NCBI RefSeq assembly: GCF_030816235.1
Contig: NZ_JAUSXT010000001.1
Location: forward strand, 3,658,001-3,722,000
DNA from: Microbacterium sp. W4I4
Lineage (GTDB): Bacteria > Actinomycetota > Actinomycetes > Actinomycetales > Microbacteriaceae
Direction: 5' to 3'
DNA length: 64,000 bases
The notes under the pieces were generated by a model. It was not told the origin of the DNA, made no database searches, and was given only the letters and a program-made list of their open reading frames with translations. This document shows positions 22,344 to 30,840 of this stretch, one piece after another. Position 1 is the stretch's first letter. The number at the start of each line of letters is the position of its first letter. The translations under genes and the position numbers were made by a program.

Positions 22344-22365
22344 GGCATCAGCATAGGCTGGGGCG
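22344..22365. promoter_or_regulatory. divergent leaderless promoters with overlapping -10 boxes
   Basis: The whole gap between corA and rsmI is 22 nt. It contains AGCATA at 22350-22355, read as TATGCT toward corA, and TAGGCT at 22354-22359 toward rsmI; the two boxes share a TA. Each GTG start is 6 nt from its own box. Both -35 regions must then lie within the opposite gene's coding sequence. Confidence 0.6.
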
Positions 22366-23181
22366 GTGATCATCCTGGCGGCCACTCCGATCGGCAATCT
22401 CGGCGACGCGTCACGACGGCTGATCGAGGTGCTCGAGAACGCCGAGATCGTCGCCGCCGAGGACACCCGCACCACCCAGCGGCTGCTGCAGGCGTTGAAG
22501 ATCGCCAACCGGCCGCGGCTGATCGCACTGCACGATCACAACGAGAAGCACAAGGCCGCCGAGCTCGCCGAGCTCGCCGTGGAGCAGGACATCGTCGTGG
22601 TCAGCGATGCCGGGATGCCGGCCGTCAGCGACCCCGGCTACGGGCTGGTCGCCGCCGCCGTCGAGCGCGGAGTGACCGTCACGGCGATCCCCGGTCCGAG
22701 TGCCGTGCTCATGGCGCTCGCCATCTCGGGGATGCCCACCGACCGGTTCACCTTCGAGGGCTTCCTGCCGCGCAAGCCCGGGGACCGGCGACAGACGCTG
22801 CGGATGCTGGCCACCGAGCCGCGCACCATGGTGTTCTTCGAGTCGCCGGCACGCCTGGCATCGTCGTTGGCCGACATGGGCGCCGCCTTCGGCGACGAAC
22901 GGCGCATCGCGGTGTGCCGCGAGCTCACCAAGCTCTTCGAAGAGGTGCGCCGCGGCACGGCATCCGAGCTCGTGGCATGGGCCGAGCAGGGCGTGAAGGG
23001 CGAGATCGTCGTGGTGGTCTCGGGCGCGGAGCCGGTCGCGGTCTCCGCCGACGACGCCCTCGCGCAGGTGCAGCGCCTCGTGACATCCGGCACGCGCCTC
23101 AAGGACGCCTGCGCCGAGGTCGCCGCCGCCACCGGCCTGTCCTCCCGTGACCTGTACCAGGCCGCCCTCGCCGCCCGCTGA
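22366..23181 (+). CDS. rsmI: 16S rRNA (cytidine(1402)-2'-O)-methyltransferase RsmI
   Basis: SAM-dependent methyltransferase of 271 residues that modifies C1402 in the ribosomal decoding site. The tetrapyrrole-methylase fold markers are present: ATPIGNLGDAS at the N-terminus, AAEDTRTTQRLL near 25-40, ISDAG-like VSDAGMPAVSDPG near 78-95 and PGPSAVLMAL near 110. The C-terminal SGTRLKDACAEVAAATGLSSRDLY segment is typical. The GTG start is consistent with the leaderless -10 box 6 nt upstream. Confidence 0.93.
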   Translation: MIILAATPIGNLGDASRRLIEVLENAEIVAAEDTRTTQRLLQALKIANRPRLIALHDHNEKHKAAELAELAVEQDIVVVSDAGMPAVSDPGYGLVAAAVERGVTVTAIPGPSAVLMALAISGMPTDRFTFEGFLPRKPGDRRQTLRMLATEPRTMVFFESPARLASSLADMGAAFGDERRIAVCRELTKLFEEVRRGTASELVAWAEQGVKGEIVVVVSGAEPVAVSADDALAQVQRLVTSGTRLKDACAEVAAATGLSSRDLYQAALAAR

Positions 23182-23225
23182 CATGGCGCGCCTCCTCCCC
23201 CCTCCCGTCGAGAGCACGACATCTC

Positions 23226-23269
23226 GCCGAGTGCACGGGAACTTCGCGCGAACAAGCGGTGCACTCGAC
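23226..23269. repeat. intergenic inverted repeat
   Basis: GCCGAGTGCAC at 23226-23236 and GTGCACTCGAC at 23259-23269 pair at 10 of 11 positions. A weaker outer pair follows (CGTCGAGAGCAC near 23207 and TGTGCTCGACG near 23279). The loop contains TTCGCGCGAA. It lies between rsmI and a methyltransferase gene on the same strand and may be a terminator or a mobile palindromic repeat. Confidence 0.5.
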
Positions 23270-23303
23270 GACTTCATGTGTGCTCGACGAGGGGGCGTGG
23301 GGG

Positions 23304-23912
23304 ATGAGTGACGGGGTCGGGCGCGCTTACGACGCGCGGGCTGCGGAGTACATCGAACTCGCCGGCGACGTGGCGCGGCTGGCGGATGCCGATCGCCAGG
23401 AGATCGGGCGGTGGGCGGATGCCACGACCGGCCGGATCCTGGATGCCGGGTGCGGACCCGGCCTGTGGACCGGATTCCTGCACGCCGCCGGCCGCGATGT
23501 GCTCGGCATCGACCTGTCCGAGCAGTTCGTCGCGCACGCGCGGGCACAGCATCCGGAACTGGAATTCGTGCACGGTTCCTTCGAGGAACTCCCGGCACCG
23601 GATGCGTCGCTCGGCGGCATCCTCGCCTGGTATTCGCTGATCCACACGCCGCCCGAGCAGCTGCCCGCGGTGCTCGCCGAGTTCGCCCGCGTTCTCGCCC
23701 CCGGCGCCGGCATCCTGATCGGCTTCTTCGAGGGCGCCCCGCGTGAGCCGTTCGCGCACGCCATCACGACCGCCTACTTCTGGACCCCGGATGCGATGGC
23801 CGACCTTCTGGTCGAGGCAGGCTTCACGGTGACGGCATCCGAGTCCCGCCCCCGCATCCCCGGCGAGGTCAGCTCCCGCCTGCACGCCTCCGTGACCGCA
23901 GTACGAGTCTGA
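23304..23912 (+). CDS. class I SAM-dependent methyltransferase
   Basis: Small-molecule-type methyltransferase of 202 residues. Motif I is ILDAGCGPGLWTGFL near 46-60, motif II has VLGIDLSEQFVAHAR near 67-81, and FVHGSFEELP and LAWYSLIHTPPEQL follow the standard order of the Methyltransf_11/25 fold. GAGGGGG lies upstream of the ATG, so unlike many neighbours this gene seems to have a ribosome site. The substrate is not evident. Confidence 0.85.
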   Translation: MSDGVGRAYDARAAEYIELAGDVARLADADRQEIGRWADATTGRILDAGCGPGLWTGFLHAAGRDVLGIDLSEQFVAHARAQHPELEFVHGSFEELPAPDASLGGILAWYSLIHTPPEQLPAVLAEFARVLAPGAGILIGFFEGAPREPFAHAITTAYFWTPDAMADLLVEAGFTVTASESRPRIPGEVSSRLHASVTAVRV

Positions 23913-24100
23913 CGACCGGTCAGCCGCGTCGTTCGAGCGCGATGCGGACGATCCGGTAGATCGCGACGACTGTGAGCAGTCCGCAGAGGCCAACCGCGGC
24001 CACATCGTCACATTCCGTCCGCGCGAACTGCGCTTCTCCGCGGGAACCATCCCACCTAGGCTCGTCCGTCCGAGGACATGCGCCCACCTCACTACGACGA

Positions 24101-24192
24101 GGGCGTGCGGATGTTCCCGGAGCGAGCATCGGGAGGGGCCCGCGCAGCGGGAGGGAACCCGCTCTGCGAGCGAAGGGAGCATCCGCACGCCC
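24101..24192. repeat. 18-bp inverted repeat element upstream of metG
   Basis: GGGCGTGCGGATGTTCCC at 24101-24118 and its near-perfect complement at 24175-24192 (17 of 18) enclose a 56-nt loop. The loop holds a smaller hairpin AGCGGG...CCCGCT at 24146-24163. It ends 49 nt before the metG -10 box, so it is outside the metG transcript unless another promoter exists. Confidence 0.65.
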
Positions 24193-24241
24193 GGCCCCGC
24201 CGACGAAGAGTCACGAGTCAGACCCGTCCCCGCTTCCCGCC

Positions 24242-24247
24242 TAGAAT
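24242..24247 (+). promoter_or_regulatory. leaderless -10 box of metG
   Basis: TAGAAT 7 nt before the ATG at 24255 with no Shine-Dalgarno sequence between. This leaves no room for a T-box or riboswitch leader. Confidence 0.5.
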
Positions 24248-24254
24248 CGAGAGC

Positions 24255-25868
24255 ATGCCCGCAGGCGAATCCTTCTACATCACCACGCCGATCTACTATC
24301 CCAGCGACGTGCCGCACATCGGCCACGGCTACACGACCGTCGCAGTGGACACTCTCGCGCGGTGGCACCGCCAGTCCGGTGATGACACCTGGATGCTGAC
24401 GGGCACCGACGAGCACGGTCAGAAGATGCTCCGCGCCGCCGCTGCCAACAACGTCACCCCGCAGGAGTGGGTCGACAAGCTGGTGAGCGAGGCCTGGTTC
24501 CCGCTGTTGAAGACCCTCGACGTCGCCAACGACGACTTCATCCGCACCACGCAGGAGCGGCATGAGGAGCGCGTGAAGAGGTTCGTGCAGGCGATCTACG
24601 ACCGCGGCTACATCTACGCCGGCGAGTACGAGGCGCTGTACTGCGTCGGCTGCGAGGAGTTCAAGCCCGAGTCGGAGATCCTCGACGGCACCGGACCCTT
24701 CGAGGGCCTGAAGGTGTGCGCGATCCACTCCAAGCCACTGGAGCTGCTGCAGGAGAAGAACTACTTCTTCAAGCTCAGCGAGTTCCAGGACCGCCTGCTC
24801 GAGCTCTACAAGACGCAGCCCGACTTCGTGCGCCCTGATTCCGCGCGCAACGAGGTCGTCTCCTTCGTCAGCCAGGGGCTGAAGGACCTGTCGATCTCCC
24901 GTTCGGCTTTCGACTGGGGCATCCCGCTGCCGTGGGACGAGTCGCACGTCATCTACGTGTGGGTCGACGCGCTGCTGAACTACGCCACCGCGGTCGGCTA
25001 CGGCGAGGACCCTTCGACAGGCTCAGGGACCCAGAGCGAGTTTGAACGTCGCTGGCCCGCGTACCACGTGGTCGGCAAGGACATCCTGCGCTTCCACGCG
25101 GTGATCTGGCCGGCGATGCTGATGGCCGCGGGCCTCGAGGTGCCCAAGGGCGTCTTCGCGCACGGCTGGCTGCTGGTCGGCGGCGAGAAGATGTCCAAGT
25201 CCAAGCTCACGGGTATCGCCCCGACCGAGATCACCGACGTGTTCGGATCGGATGCCTATCGGTTCTACTTCCTGTCGGCGATCGCGTTCGGCCAGGACGG
25301 CTCGTTCTCGTGGGAGGACCTCTCCGCCCGCTACCAGGCCGAGCTCGCGAACGGCTTCGGCAACCTCGCCTCGCGCACCGTCGCGATGGTCGAGAAGTAC
25401 TTCGACGGCGTCGTGCCGACCCCTGGCGAGTACACCGAGCAGGACCGCGCGATCCAGAAGACGGTGGCGGATGCCGTGACCCGTGCGGATGCCGCGATGG
25501 ACGTCTTCCGCATCGACGAGGCCATTCACGCGATCTGGACGATCGTCGACGAGCTCAACGGCTACATCACCGACAACGAGCCGTGGGCGCTGGCCAAGCA
25601 GGCCGATGGCGGGGATGAGGACAAGCGCGCGCGCCTGGGCACGGTGCTGTACACCTGCGCCGAGGGCCTGCGGGCGCTCTCCGTGCTGCTCTCGCCGGTC
25701 ATGCCGCAGTCCACGGGCACGCTCTGGAACGCGCTCGGCGCCGAGGATTCGCTGGGTGCGCTCGCCGCGCAGCCGATCCGCGAGGCCGGCACCTGGGGCA
25801 TCCTCCAGCCGGGCGCGACGGTCTCCCCGCTCGCGCCGTTGTTCCCGCGCGTGGAGCAGACCGCCTGA
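24255..25868 (+). CDS. metG: methionyl-tRNA synthetase
   Basis: Class I synthetase of 537 residues, without the C-terminal dimerisation/tRNA-binding extension found in longer MetG proteins. HIGH is at residues 21-24 and KMSKS at 312-316. A single zinc knuckle is formed by Cys130, Cys133, Cys155 and probably His158. Residues about 253-260 (PSTGSGTQ) are encoded by a short repeat (25012-25034) placed between GYGED and the conserved RRWPAYHVVGKDI segment. The next gene starts 11 nt after the stop, as metG and tatD are often linked. Confidence 0.95.
   Translation: MPAGESFYITTPIYYPSDVPHIGHGYTTVAVDTLARWHRQSGDDTWMLTGTDEHGQKMLRAAAANNVTPQEWVDKLVSEAWFPLLKTLDVANDDFIRTTQERHEERVKRFVQAIYDRGYIYAGEYEALYCVGCEEFKPESEILDGTGPFEGLKVCAIHSKPLELLQEKNYFFKLSEFQDRLLELYKTQPDFVRPDSARNEVVSFVSQGLKDLSISRSAFDWGIPLPWDESHVIYVWVDALLNYATAVGYGEDPSTGSGTQSEFERRWPAYHVVGKDILRFHAVIWPAMLMAAGLEVPKGVFAHGWLLVGGEKMSKSKLTGIAPTEITDVFGSDAYRFYFLSAIAFGQDGSFSWEDLSARYQAELANGFGNLASRTVAMVEKYFDGVVPTPGEYTEQDRAIQKTVADAVTRADAAMDVFRIDEAIHAIWTIVDELNGYITDNEPWALAKQADGGDEDKRARLGTVLYTCAEGLRALSVLLSPVMPQSTGTLWNALGAEDSLGALAAQPIREAGTWGILQPGATVSPLAPLFPRVEQTA
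25012..25034 (+). repeat. STGS-type short repeat, copy in metG
   Basis: It starts CTTCGACAGGCTCAG and matches the minus-strand copy in hrpA (13295-13317) at 20 of 23 positions. From memory it resembles a short element scattered through many Microbacteriaceae genomes. Here it is translated as STGSGTQ between conserved synthetase blocks. Confidence 0.7.
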
Positions 25869-25879
25869 GTCGTACCGTC

Positions 25880-26755
25880 ATGACCGAGACCTACATGCGC
25901 GAGCGCCCCGCCGAGGGACGCAAGGACCTGCGCTACCCTGCGGCTCCCGAGCCGCTCACGGTCCCGGTCTACGACAACCACTGCCACCTCGAGATCACCG
26001 ACGGCGTCGAACCGCTGAGCCTGCGCGAGCAGCTCGACCGGGCCGAGGCCGTCGGGATCGCCGGGGTGGTGCAGGCGTCGGGAGACATCGAGGCGTCCCG
26101 CTGGGCGGTGGAGGCTGCGGCATCCGATCACCGCGTGCTCGCGGCCGTCGCCATCCACCCCAACGACGCGCCGATCTACGCGGCCGACGGGCGCCTGGAC
26201 GAGGCCATCGCGGTGATCGACGAGCTCGCCGCGCACTCGCGCACTCGGGCGATCGGCGAGACCGGCCTGGACTACTTCCGCACCGATGAGCCGGGCCGCC
26301 CGGCACAGCACGAGTCCTTCGAGGCGCACATCGCGCTGGCGAAGAAGCACGGCATCGCCATGCAGATCCACGACCGAGATGCCCACGACGACGTGCTGGA
26401 GACCCTCGCCAGGGTCGGCGCCCCGGAGCGGACCGTGTTCCACTGCTTCTCGGGCGATGAGGCCATGGCGCGGATCGCGGCGGATGCCGGGTACTGGCTG
26501 TCCTTCGCAGGCAACGTCACGTTCAAGAACGCCCAGAACCTGCGCGATGCGCTCGCGGTGACGCCGCTGGATCGCATCCTTGTCGAAACGGATGCGCCCT
26601 TCCTGACGCCCGTGCCGCTGCGCGGACGCCCGAACGCGCCTTACCTGGTGCCGCTCACGGTGCGCTTCATGGCCGCCGAGCTGGATCTCGAGGTGGACGA
26701 ACTGTGCCGGCAGCTCGCTGCGAACACGGTCGCCGTGTACGGCTCGTTCGACTGA
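25880..26755 (+). CDS. TatD-family metal-dependent hydrolase/DNase
   Basis: Metallohydrolase of 291 residues. Metal ligands and active-site blocks are intact: DNHCHLEI near residue 32, GETGLDYFR near 127, IHDRDAHDDVL near 160, FHCFSGD near 187 and ETDAPFLTP near 235. The N-terminal 25 residues (ERPAEGRKDLRYPAAPEPLTVPVYDNHCH) are an actinobacterial extension. It lies 11 nt after metG and is probably co-transcribed. TatD-type enzymes act as 3'-5' nucleases, but the cellular role of this paralogue is not known. Confidence 0.92.
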   Translation: MTETYMRERPAEGRKDLRYPAAPEPLTVPVYDNHCHLEITDGVEPLSLREQLDRAEAVGIAGVVQASGDIEASRWAVEAAASDHRVLAAVAIHPNDAPIYAADGRLDEAIAVIDELAAHSRTRAIGETGLDYFRTDEPGRPAQHESFEAHIALAKKHGIAMQIHDRDAHDDVLETLARVGAPERTVFHCFSGDEAMARIAADAGYWLSFAGNVTFKNAQNLRDALAVTPLDRILVETDAPFLTPVPLRGRPNAPYLVPLTVRFMAAELDLEVDELCRQLAANTVAVYGSFD

Positions 26756-26762
26756 GCAGCGG

Positions 26763-27932
26763 TCAACCGGCGCACTGGCCGGATGCCACGGAGTCATCCA
26801 TCCGCTCGGCGCGGTCGACAACCGGCGTGAGCTCGGTGCTGGTCATCGCATAGCCGCGGTCGGCCTGGTCGGTTCCGCGGGCGAAGACCACGCCGACGAC
26901 CGTGCCGTCCTCCGCCAGCAGCGGGCCGCCGGAGTTGCCCGGCACCACCTGCGCGTCGAGCGAGTAGACGTCGCGCGGCGCGCTGGATCGGTCGTAGATG
27001 TCCGGCACCTGCACGGTGCCCACCGACAGCACACCGGCGGTGACGCTGCGGAATGGGCCGCCGTACGGATATCCCTCGATCGCCGCAGCCGCGCCCGCAG
27101 GCAGCACCGGGGCCACCTTCAGCGGAGTGCCGTGCAGATCGTCGACGGCGATCACGGCGAGGTCGTCGATCGGATCGAAGTACACGATCCGTCCCTCCCG
27201 CGCGGACCTGTTCGGGAGTTCGACGATCGGGGTGTCGACCCCGGCGACGACGTGCGCATTGGTCACCACCCGGTCCGGCGCGATGACGAAACCTGTTCCG
27301 GAAGACCCCACACCGCATGCATAGGCGATCCCCGAGATGCGCGCGACGGACGCGGCGGCGGCCTGCAGATCGGGGTCGTCCAGGGGCACCGGCGGCTCGA
27401 GCGTCGTCGTGCCGGAGTCCAGCAGCAGCCTCAGCTCGGGAACACCGCCGCTCAGGACAGCCGTCCGCACCTGTGCCATCAGTCCGCTCACGGGCGCGGG
27501 AGTGAGCCGATCCAGCTCCTGCAGCACACGGGACGACGCGATCGAGGTCGACACCGCGGGCGGGGTCACGGATGCGACGGTGGGGGCGACGAGCATCAGC
27601 GTGAGCGCGGCCGCCACGACGTTGACGACGCCGCCGAGCAGGCGCTCCACACCGCGCAGGCGCGTGCGATCGACACCACGGCGCATCAGCGCGCCGATGC
27701 CCTCGCCGATCGTCAGGCCGAGCGCGAGCAGCGCCACACCGACGACGATCACGGCGACCGTTCGCCAGCCCTGCCAGGGCACCCAGCCGCTCACCAGAGG
27801 CATGAGCCAGAACGCCGCGATGCCGCCGGCGATCAGCCCGAGGATCGAACCCAGCCCGGTGAGCAGCCCGCGCTGCAACCCTGCGATGAGGGCCACGATG
27901 AGGATCACGATCACGATGATGTCGACGATCAT
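26763..27932 (-). CDS. MarP-type membrane serine protease (CvpA domain plus trypsin-like domain)
   Basis: Protease of 389 residues with four N-terminal membrane helices (CvpA-like, residues 4-120) and an extracytoplasmic chymotrypsin-fold domain. The triad is His227 (TNAHVVAG), Asp257 (FDPIDDLAV) and Ser334 (PGNSGGP). Cys206 and the C-terminal Cys in SGQCAG are placed to form the stabilising disulfide known from mycobacterial MarP. MarP proteins protect against acid and oxidative stress by processing cell-wall hydrolases. The leader contains GGAAGGGG before the ATG. It converges with tatD (7-nt gap). Confidence 0.9.
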   Translation of the reverse strand: MIVDIIVIVILIVALIAGLQRGLLTGLGSILGLIAGGIAAFWLMPLVSGWVPWQGWRTVAVIVVGVALLALGLTIGEGIGALMRRGVDRTRLRGVERLLGGVVNVVAAALTLMLVAPTVASVTPPAVSTSIASSRVLQELDRLTPAPVSGLMAQVRTAVLSGGVPELRLLLDSGTTTLEPPVPLDDPDLQAAAASVARISGIAYACGVGSSGTGFVIAPDRVVTNAHVVAGVDTPIVELPNRSAREGRIVYFDPIDDLAVIAVDDLHGTPLKVAPVLPAGAAAAIEGYPYGGPFRSVTAGVLSVGTVQVPDIYDRSSAPRDVYSLDAQVVPGNSGGPLLAEDGTVVGVVFARGTDQADRGYAMTSTELTPVVDRAERMDDSVASGQCAG

Positions 27933-28031
27933 TCCGTTCTGCCCCTTCCGTCGCCGCAGGCCGCGAGCCTATCGAGCCGGTCTGTGCGCTCGCCGACCAT
28001 CCGGCCGCGCTCACGCGGCGGGAGCCTCGCT

Positions 28032-28037
28032 TATCCT
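28032..28037 (+). promoter_or_regulatory. leaderless -10 box of the GNAT gene
   Basis: TATCCT 6 nt before the ATG at 28044; no ribosome site in between. Confidence 0.45.
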
Positions 28038-28043
28038 GATCGG

Positions 28044-28628
28044 ATGCGCTTCCTCGACGAGATCACCCTCGAAGACGACCACGTGCGGCTCGAACCGCTC
28101 GGGCATGAGCACGGGGAGGACCTGCGCCGCGCAGCGTCGACGCTGACGCACGCCTGGTACACCTCGGTCCCCACCGCCGACGGCCTGTCCGCGGAGATCG
28201 ACCGCCGTCTCGCCGCGCGCGACGCGGGAAGCATGAATCCGTTCGCCGTCCGACGCCTCAGTACGGACGAGACCGTCGGCATGACCACGTTCTGCGGGAT
28301 CGATCAGCCGAACCGCCGCGTGGAGATCGGTTACACCTGGATCGGCGCGGACGCGCACGGCACCGAGGTCAACCCGGCGATGAAGCGGCTCATGCTGGCG
28401 CACGCCTTCGAGCGCTGCGACGCGATCGCCGTCACACTGATGACCCATTTCCACAACCGTCAGTCGCGGGCAGCGATCGAGCGCCTCGGAGCGAAGCTGG
28501 ACGGCATCCTCCGCAACCACCGCATCCTGCCGGACGGGTCACTGCGGGACACCGCGGCGTACTCGATCTTGCCGCACGAATGGCCGGCGGTGCGCAACGG
28601 ACTGGACGGCCGCCTCGCGCGCTACTGA
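28044..28628 (+). CDS. GNAT-family N-acetyltransferase (RimJ/RimL-like)
   Basis: Acetyltransferase of 194 residues. The start DDHVRLEPLGHEHGEDL is typical of RimJ-type domains. GMTTFCGIDQPNRRVEIGYTWIG marks strands 3-4, the MLAHAFERCDAIAVTLMTHFHNRQSRAAIERLGAKLDG segment the acetyl-CoA and tail region, and RNHRILPDGSLRDTAAYSIL the C-terminal strands. The substrate could be a small molecule or a protein N-terminus. Its 3' end overlaps the convergent MFS gene by 7 nt. Confidence 0.85.
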   Translation: MRFLDEITLEDDHVRLEPLGHEHGEDLRRAASTLTHAWYTSVPTADGLSAEIDRRLAARDAGSMNPFAVRRLSTDETVGMTTFCGIDQPNRRVEIGYTWIGADAHGTEVNPAMKRLMLAHAFERCDAIAVTLMTHFHNRQSRAAIERLGAKLDGILRNHRILPDGSLRDTAAYSILPHEWPAVRNGLDGRLARY

Positions 28629-29905
28629 TCGCCCTCGACGGCAGCCGCCTCGAGCACCGGCTTCGCCGCGGCGATGTGCGAGATCTGGCGCCACATCAGC
28701 AGCAGGGTGAGCGCCGCGCCCCCGAATGCGAACCACCACGGGGCAGTGAGGCCCCACGCCTGTGCGATGACACCGCCGAGCGCCTGCCCGATGACCATGC
28801 CACCGAAGACGCCGACCATGTTCACCGAGCCGACCCGGCCCTGCAGATCGTGCGGCACCAGGCGCTGGCGCACGGTCGTGGAGATCGTGCCCCAGACGAA
28901 CGCGTAAGCGCCGAAGCCGAACATGATCACCAGCGCCACGGTGCCGTTCGTGGTCAGCGCGAACGACAGGTGCATGAGCACCTCCAGCGACAGGCACACC
29001 TTCATCAGCGTGGCGAAGGACACGTGCCGCTCCAGCCATCCGAAGCTCATCGTGGCGGCCAGCCCGCCGATCGCAGACGCCGTGGTCAGTGCACCGAAGC
29101 CGACCGGGCCCATCCCGAGGTGCTCGGTCGCGTACAGCACGAGGATTCCCCAGGGCGCCGCCCAGGTGACGTTGAAGGCCAGGATGATGATGATCAGCGT
29201 GCGCACCGGCTTGTTGCGCCATGCCCAGCGCACGCCCTCGGCGATGTCGCGGCGCACGGGCTGATGCGTCTCCGACGCGGCTTCCCCGGCCGACGAGGCG
29301 CGCGGGGGGACCGGCTGCCGCGCGATCCGAGAGATCAGCACGAGCGCGACGGAGACGGCCAGCACCTGAGCGAGAAACGGCCAGAAGGTCCCCACGGCGA
29401 ACAGGAACGCGCCCAGCGGGGGTCCCGCCAGCTGATTCGCGACCAGGAATCCGGCTTGCAGTCGGGCGTTGCCGATGCCGAGATCGGCGGGCCCCACCAT
29501 CATCGGCAGCAGCGTGCTGCTGGTGGTGTCGGCGAAGACCTCGGCCGTGCCGTACAGGAACGACACCGCCAGCACGATGACGATGTTCGCTGTGCCGGTC
29601 ACGAGGAACGCGACCAGCGCCAGCACGACGATCGCTCGGATGCCGTGCGCGAGCATCACCAGCATCCGCCGCTCCACGCGGTCGGCGATCGCGCCGGCGT
29701 GCAGCCCGAACAGCAGCCAGGGCAGGAACTGCAGCATGGCGCCCGAGGCGACCAGGATGGGCGACGAGGTCATCGACGCGATCAACAGCGGGGAGGCCGC
29801 CAGGGCGATGCCGTCGCCGATGTTGCTGGTCCACGCCGCCGACATCAGCCAGCGGAAATCGCGGCCGAGGCGCTTCGGTGCGATGAGCTCTCCCAATCCG
29901 GTCAC
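28622..29905 (-). CDS. MFS transporter, MFS_3/enterobactin-exporter-like
   Basis: Twelve-helix exporter of 427 residues. The start FRWLMSAAWTSNIGDGIALAASPLLIASMT, the helix 2-3 loop GAIADRVERRMLVMLAHGIRA and the DLQGRVGSVNMVGVFGGMVIGQALGGVIA segment near 350 are typical of MFS_3 proteins. The GTG start at 29905 follows TAGGAT (minus-strand reading of 29913-29918) by 7 nt, so it is likely leaderless. The substrate cannot be assigned. Confidence 0.85.
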   Translation of the reverse strand: MTGLGELIAPKRLGRDFRWLMSAAWTSNIGDGIALAASPLLIASMTSSPILVASGAMLQFLPWLLFGLHAGAIADRVERRMLVMLAHGIRAIVVLALVAFLVTGTANIVIVLAVSFLYGTAEVFADTTSSTLLPMMVGPADLGIGNARLQAGFLVANQLAGPPLGAFLFAVGTFWPFLAQVLAVSVALVLISRIARQPVPPRASSAGEAASETHQPVRRDIAEGVRWAWRNKPVRTLIIIILAFNVTWAAPWGILVLYATEHLGMGPVGFGALTTASAIGGLAATMSFGWLERHVSFATLMKVCLSLEVLMHLSFALTTNGTVALVIMFGFGAYAFVWGTISTTVRQRLVPHDLQGRVGSVNMVGVFGGMVIGQALGGVIAQAWGLTAPWWFAFGGAALTLLLMWRQISHIAAAKPVLEAAAVEGDQ

Positions 29906-29912
29906 CCGGTCG

Positions 29913-29918
29913 ATCCTA
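29913..29918 (-). promoter_or_regulatory. leaderless -10 box of the MFS gene
   Basis: TAGGAT on the minus strand, 7 nt before the GTG at 29905, in the 61-nt divergent gap shared with rsmA. Confidence 0.4.
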
Positions 29919-29966
29919 GGGGTGGGCGGGGACATGCGGCAGAGGGACATGCGCGAGAATGGTCTC

Positions 29967-30818
29967 ATGACCGTCTCACTGCTCGGCGCCACCGAGATCC
30001 GCCGACTCGCCGCCGAGCTCGACGTCACCCCCACCAAGAAACTGGGACAGAACTTCGTCGTCGACGCCAACACCGTGCGCAAGATCGTGCAGGCCGCCGA
30101 CGTGCAGGCGGGGGAGCGGGTCGTCGAGATCGGCCCGGGGCTCGGCTCGCTGACCCTCGGCGTGCTCGAGACCGGTGCCTCCGTCACCGCCGTCGAGATC
30201 GATCATCGCCTGGCGGAGCGCCTGCCGCAGACGGCCGCCGAGCGCGGTGTGCCCGAGGGAGCTCTGACGGTGGTGGATGCGGATGCCATGCGCGTGACCG
30301 CGCTGCCGAACGACCCGACCGTGCTGGTCGCGAACCTGCCGTACAACATCTCCGTGCCCGTGCTGCTGCACTTCCTGGAGACCTTCCCGAGCCTGCAGCG
30401 CGGCGTCGTGATGGTGCAGGCCGAGGTGGCCGAGCGGCTGGCCGCGAAGCCGGGATCCAAGATCTACGGCACCCCCAGCGTGAAGGCCGCGTGGTACGGG
30501 CGGTGGCAGCTGCGCGGCACCGTCTCGCGACAGGTGTTCTGGCCGGTTCCGAACGTGGACAGCCTGCTGGTCGGATTCCACCGGGATGCGGAACCGCGGG
30601 GCGGCGAGGACGAGCGCCGGCGCACCTTCGCGATCGTCGATGCCGCCTTCAACCAGCGGCGCAAGATGCTGCGTCAGGCACTGTCGGGCCTCTTCGGCAG
30701 CTCCGCGGCGGCATCCGAGGTGCTGGAATCCGCCGGGGTCGCACCGACCGCCCGCGGCGAGGATCTCAGCGTCGACGACTACCACCGCATCGCTCTCGCA
30801 GCACCCGCTCCGGCCTGA
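29967..30818 (+). CDS. rsmA: 16S rRNA (adenine(1518)-N6/adenine(1519)-N6)-dimethyltransferase
   Basis: KsgA-type methyltransferase of 283 residues. KKLGQNFVVD near residue 25, motif I VVEIGPGLGSLTLGVLE near 53, VEIDHRLAERL near 76 and the catalytic motif IV NLPYNIS near 120 are all present. The ATG at 29967 follows a GAGAAT hexamer by 6 nt; an upstream ATG at 29949 would add six residues that are not conserved. The following aldo/keto reductase and ispE genes continue the common rsmA-ispE neighbourhood. Confidence 0.94.
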   Translation: MTVSLLGATEIRRLAAELDVTPTKKLGQNFVVDANTVRKIVQAADVQAGERVVEIGPGLGSLTLGVLETGASVTAVEIDHRLAERLPQTAAERGVPEGALTVVDADAMRVTALPNDPTVLVANLPYNISVPVLLHFLETFPSLQRGVVMVQAEVAERLAAKPGSKIYGTPSVKAAWYGRWQLRGTVSRQVFWPVPNVDSLLVGFHRDAEPRGGEDERRRTFAIVDAAFNQRRKMLRQALSGLFGSSAAASEVLESAGVAPTARGEDLSVDDYHRIALAAPAPA

Positions 30819-30828
30819 CGAGTTGGGC

Positions 30829-30834
30829 TAGCCT
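30829..30834 (+). promoter_or_regulatory. leaderless -10 box of the YghZ-like reductase gene
   Basis: TAGCCT 6 nt before the GTG at 30841, in the 22-nt gap after rsmA. Confidence 0.45.
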
Positions 30835-30840
30835 GGCATC

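Larger units (their letters stand above)
23913..24254. other. gap between the methyltransferase gene and metG
   Basis: A 342-nt stretch without a well-supported gene. On the minus strand, an open frame at 23920-24129 ends in a hydrophobic segment (LCGLLTVVAIYRIVRIALERRG). It could encode a very small single-helix membrane protein starting at an internal GTG about 27 codons before the stop; there is no ribosome site or homology to confirm it. The right half is occupied by the palindromic element at 24101-24192 and the metG -10 box. Confidence 0.4.

Noticed and set aside
24193..24254. T-box leader for metG
   Set aside because: The -10 box is 7 nt from the ATG, leaving no transcribed leader, and no T-box consensus (TGGNACC-like) was found.
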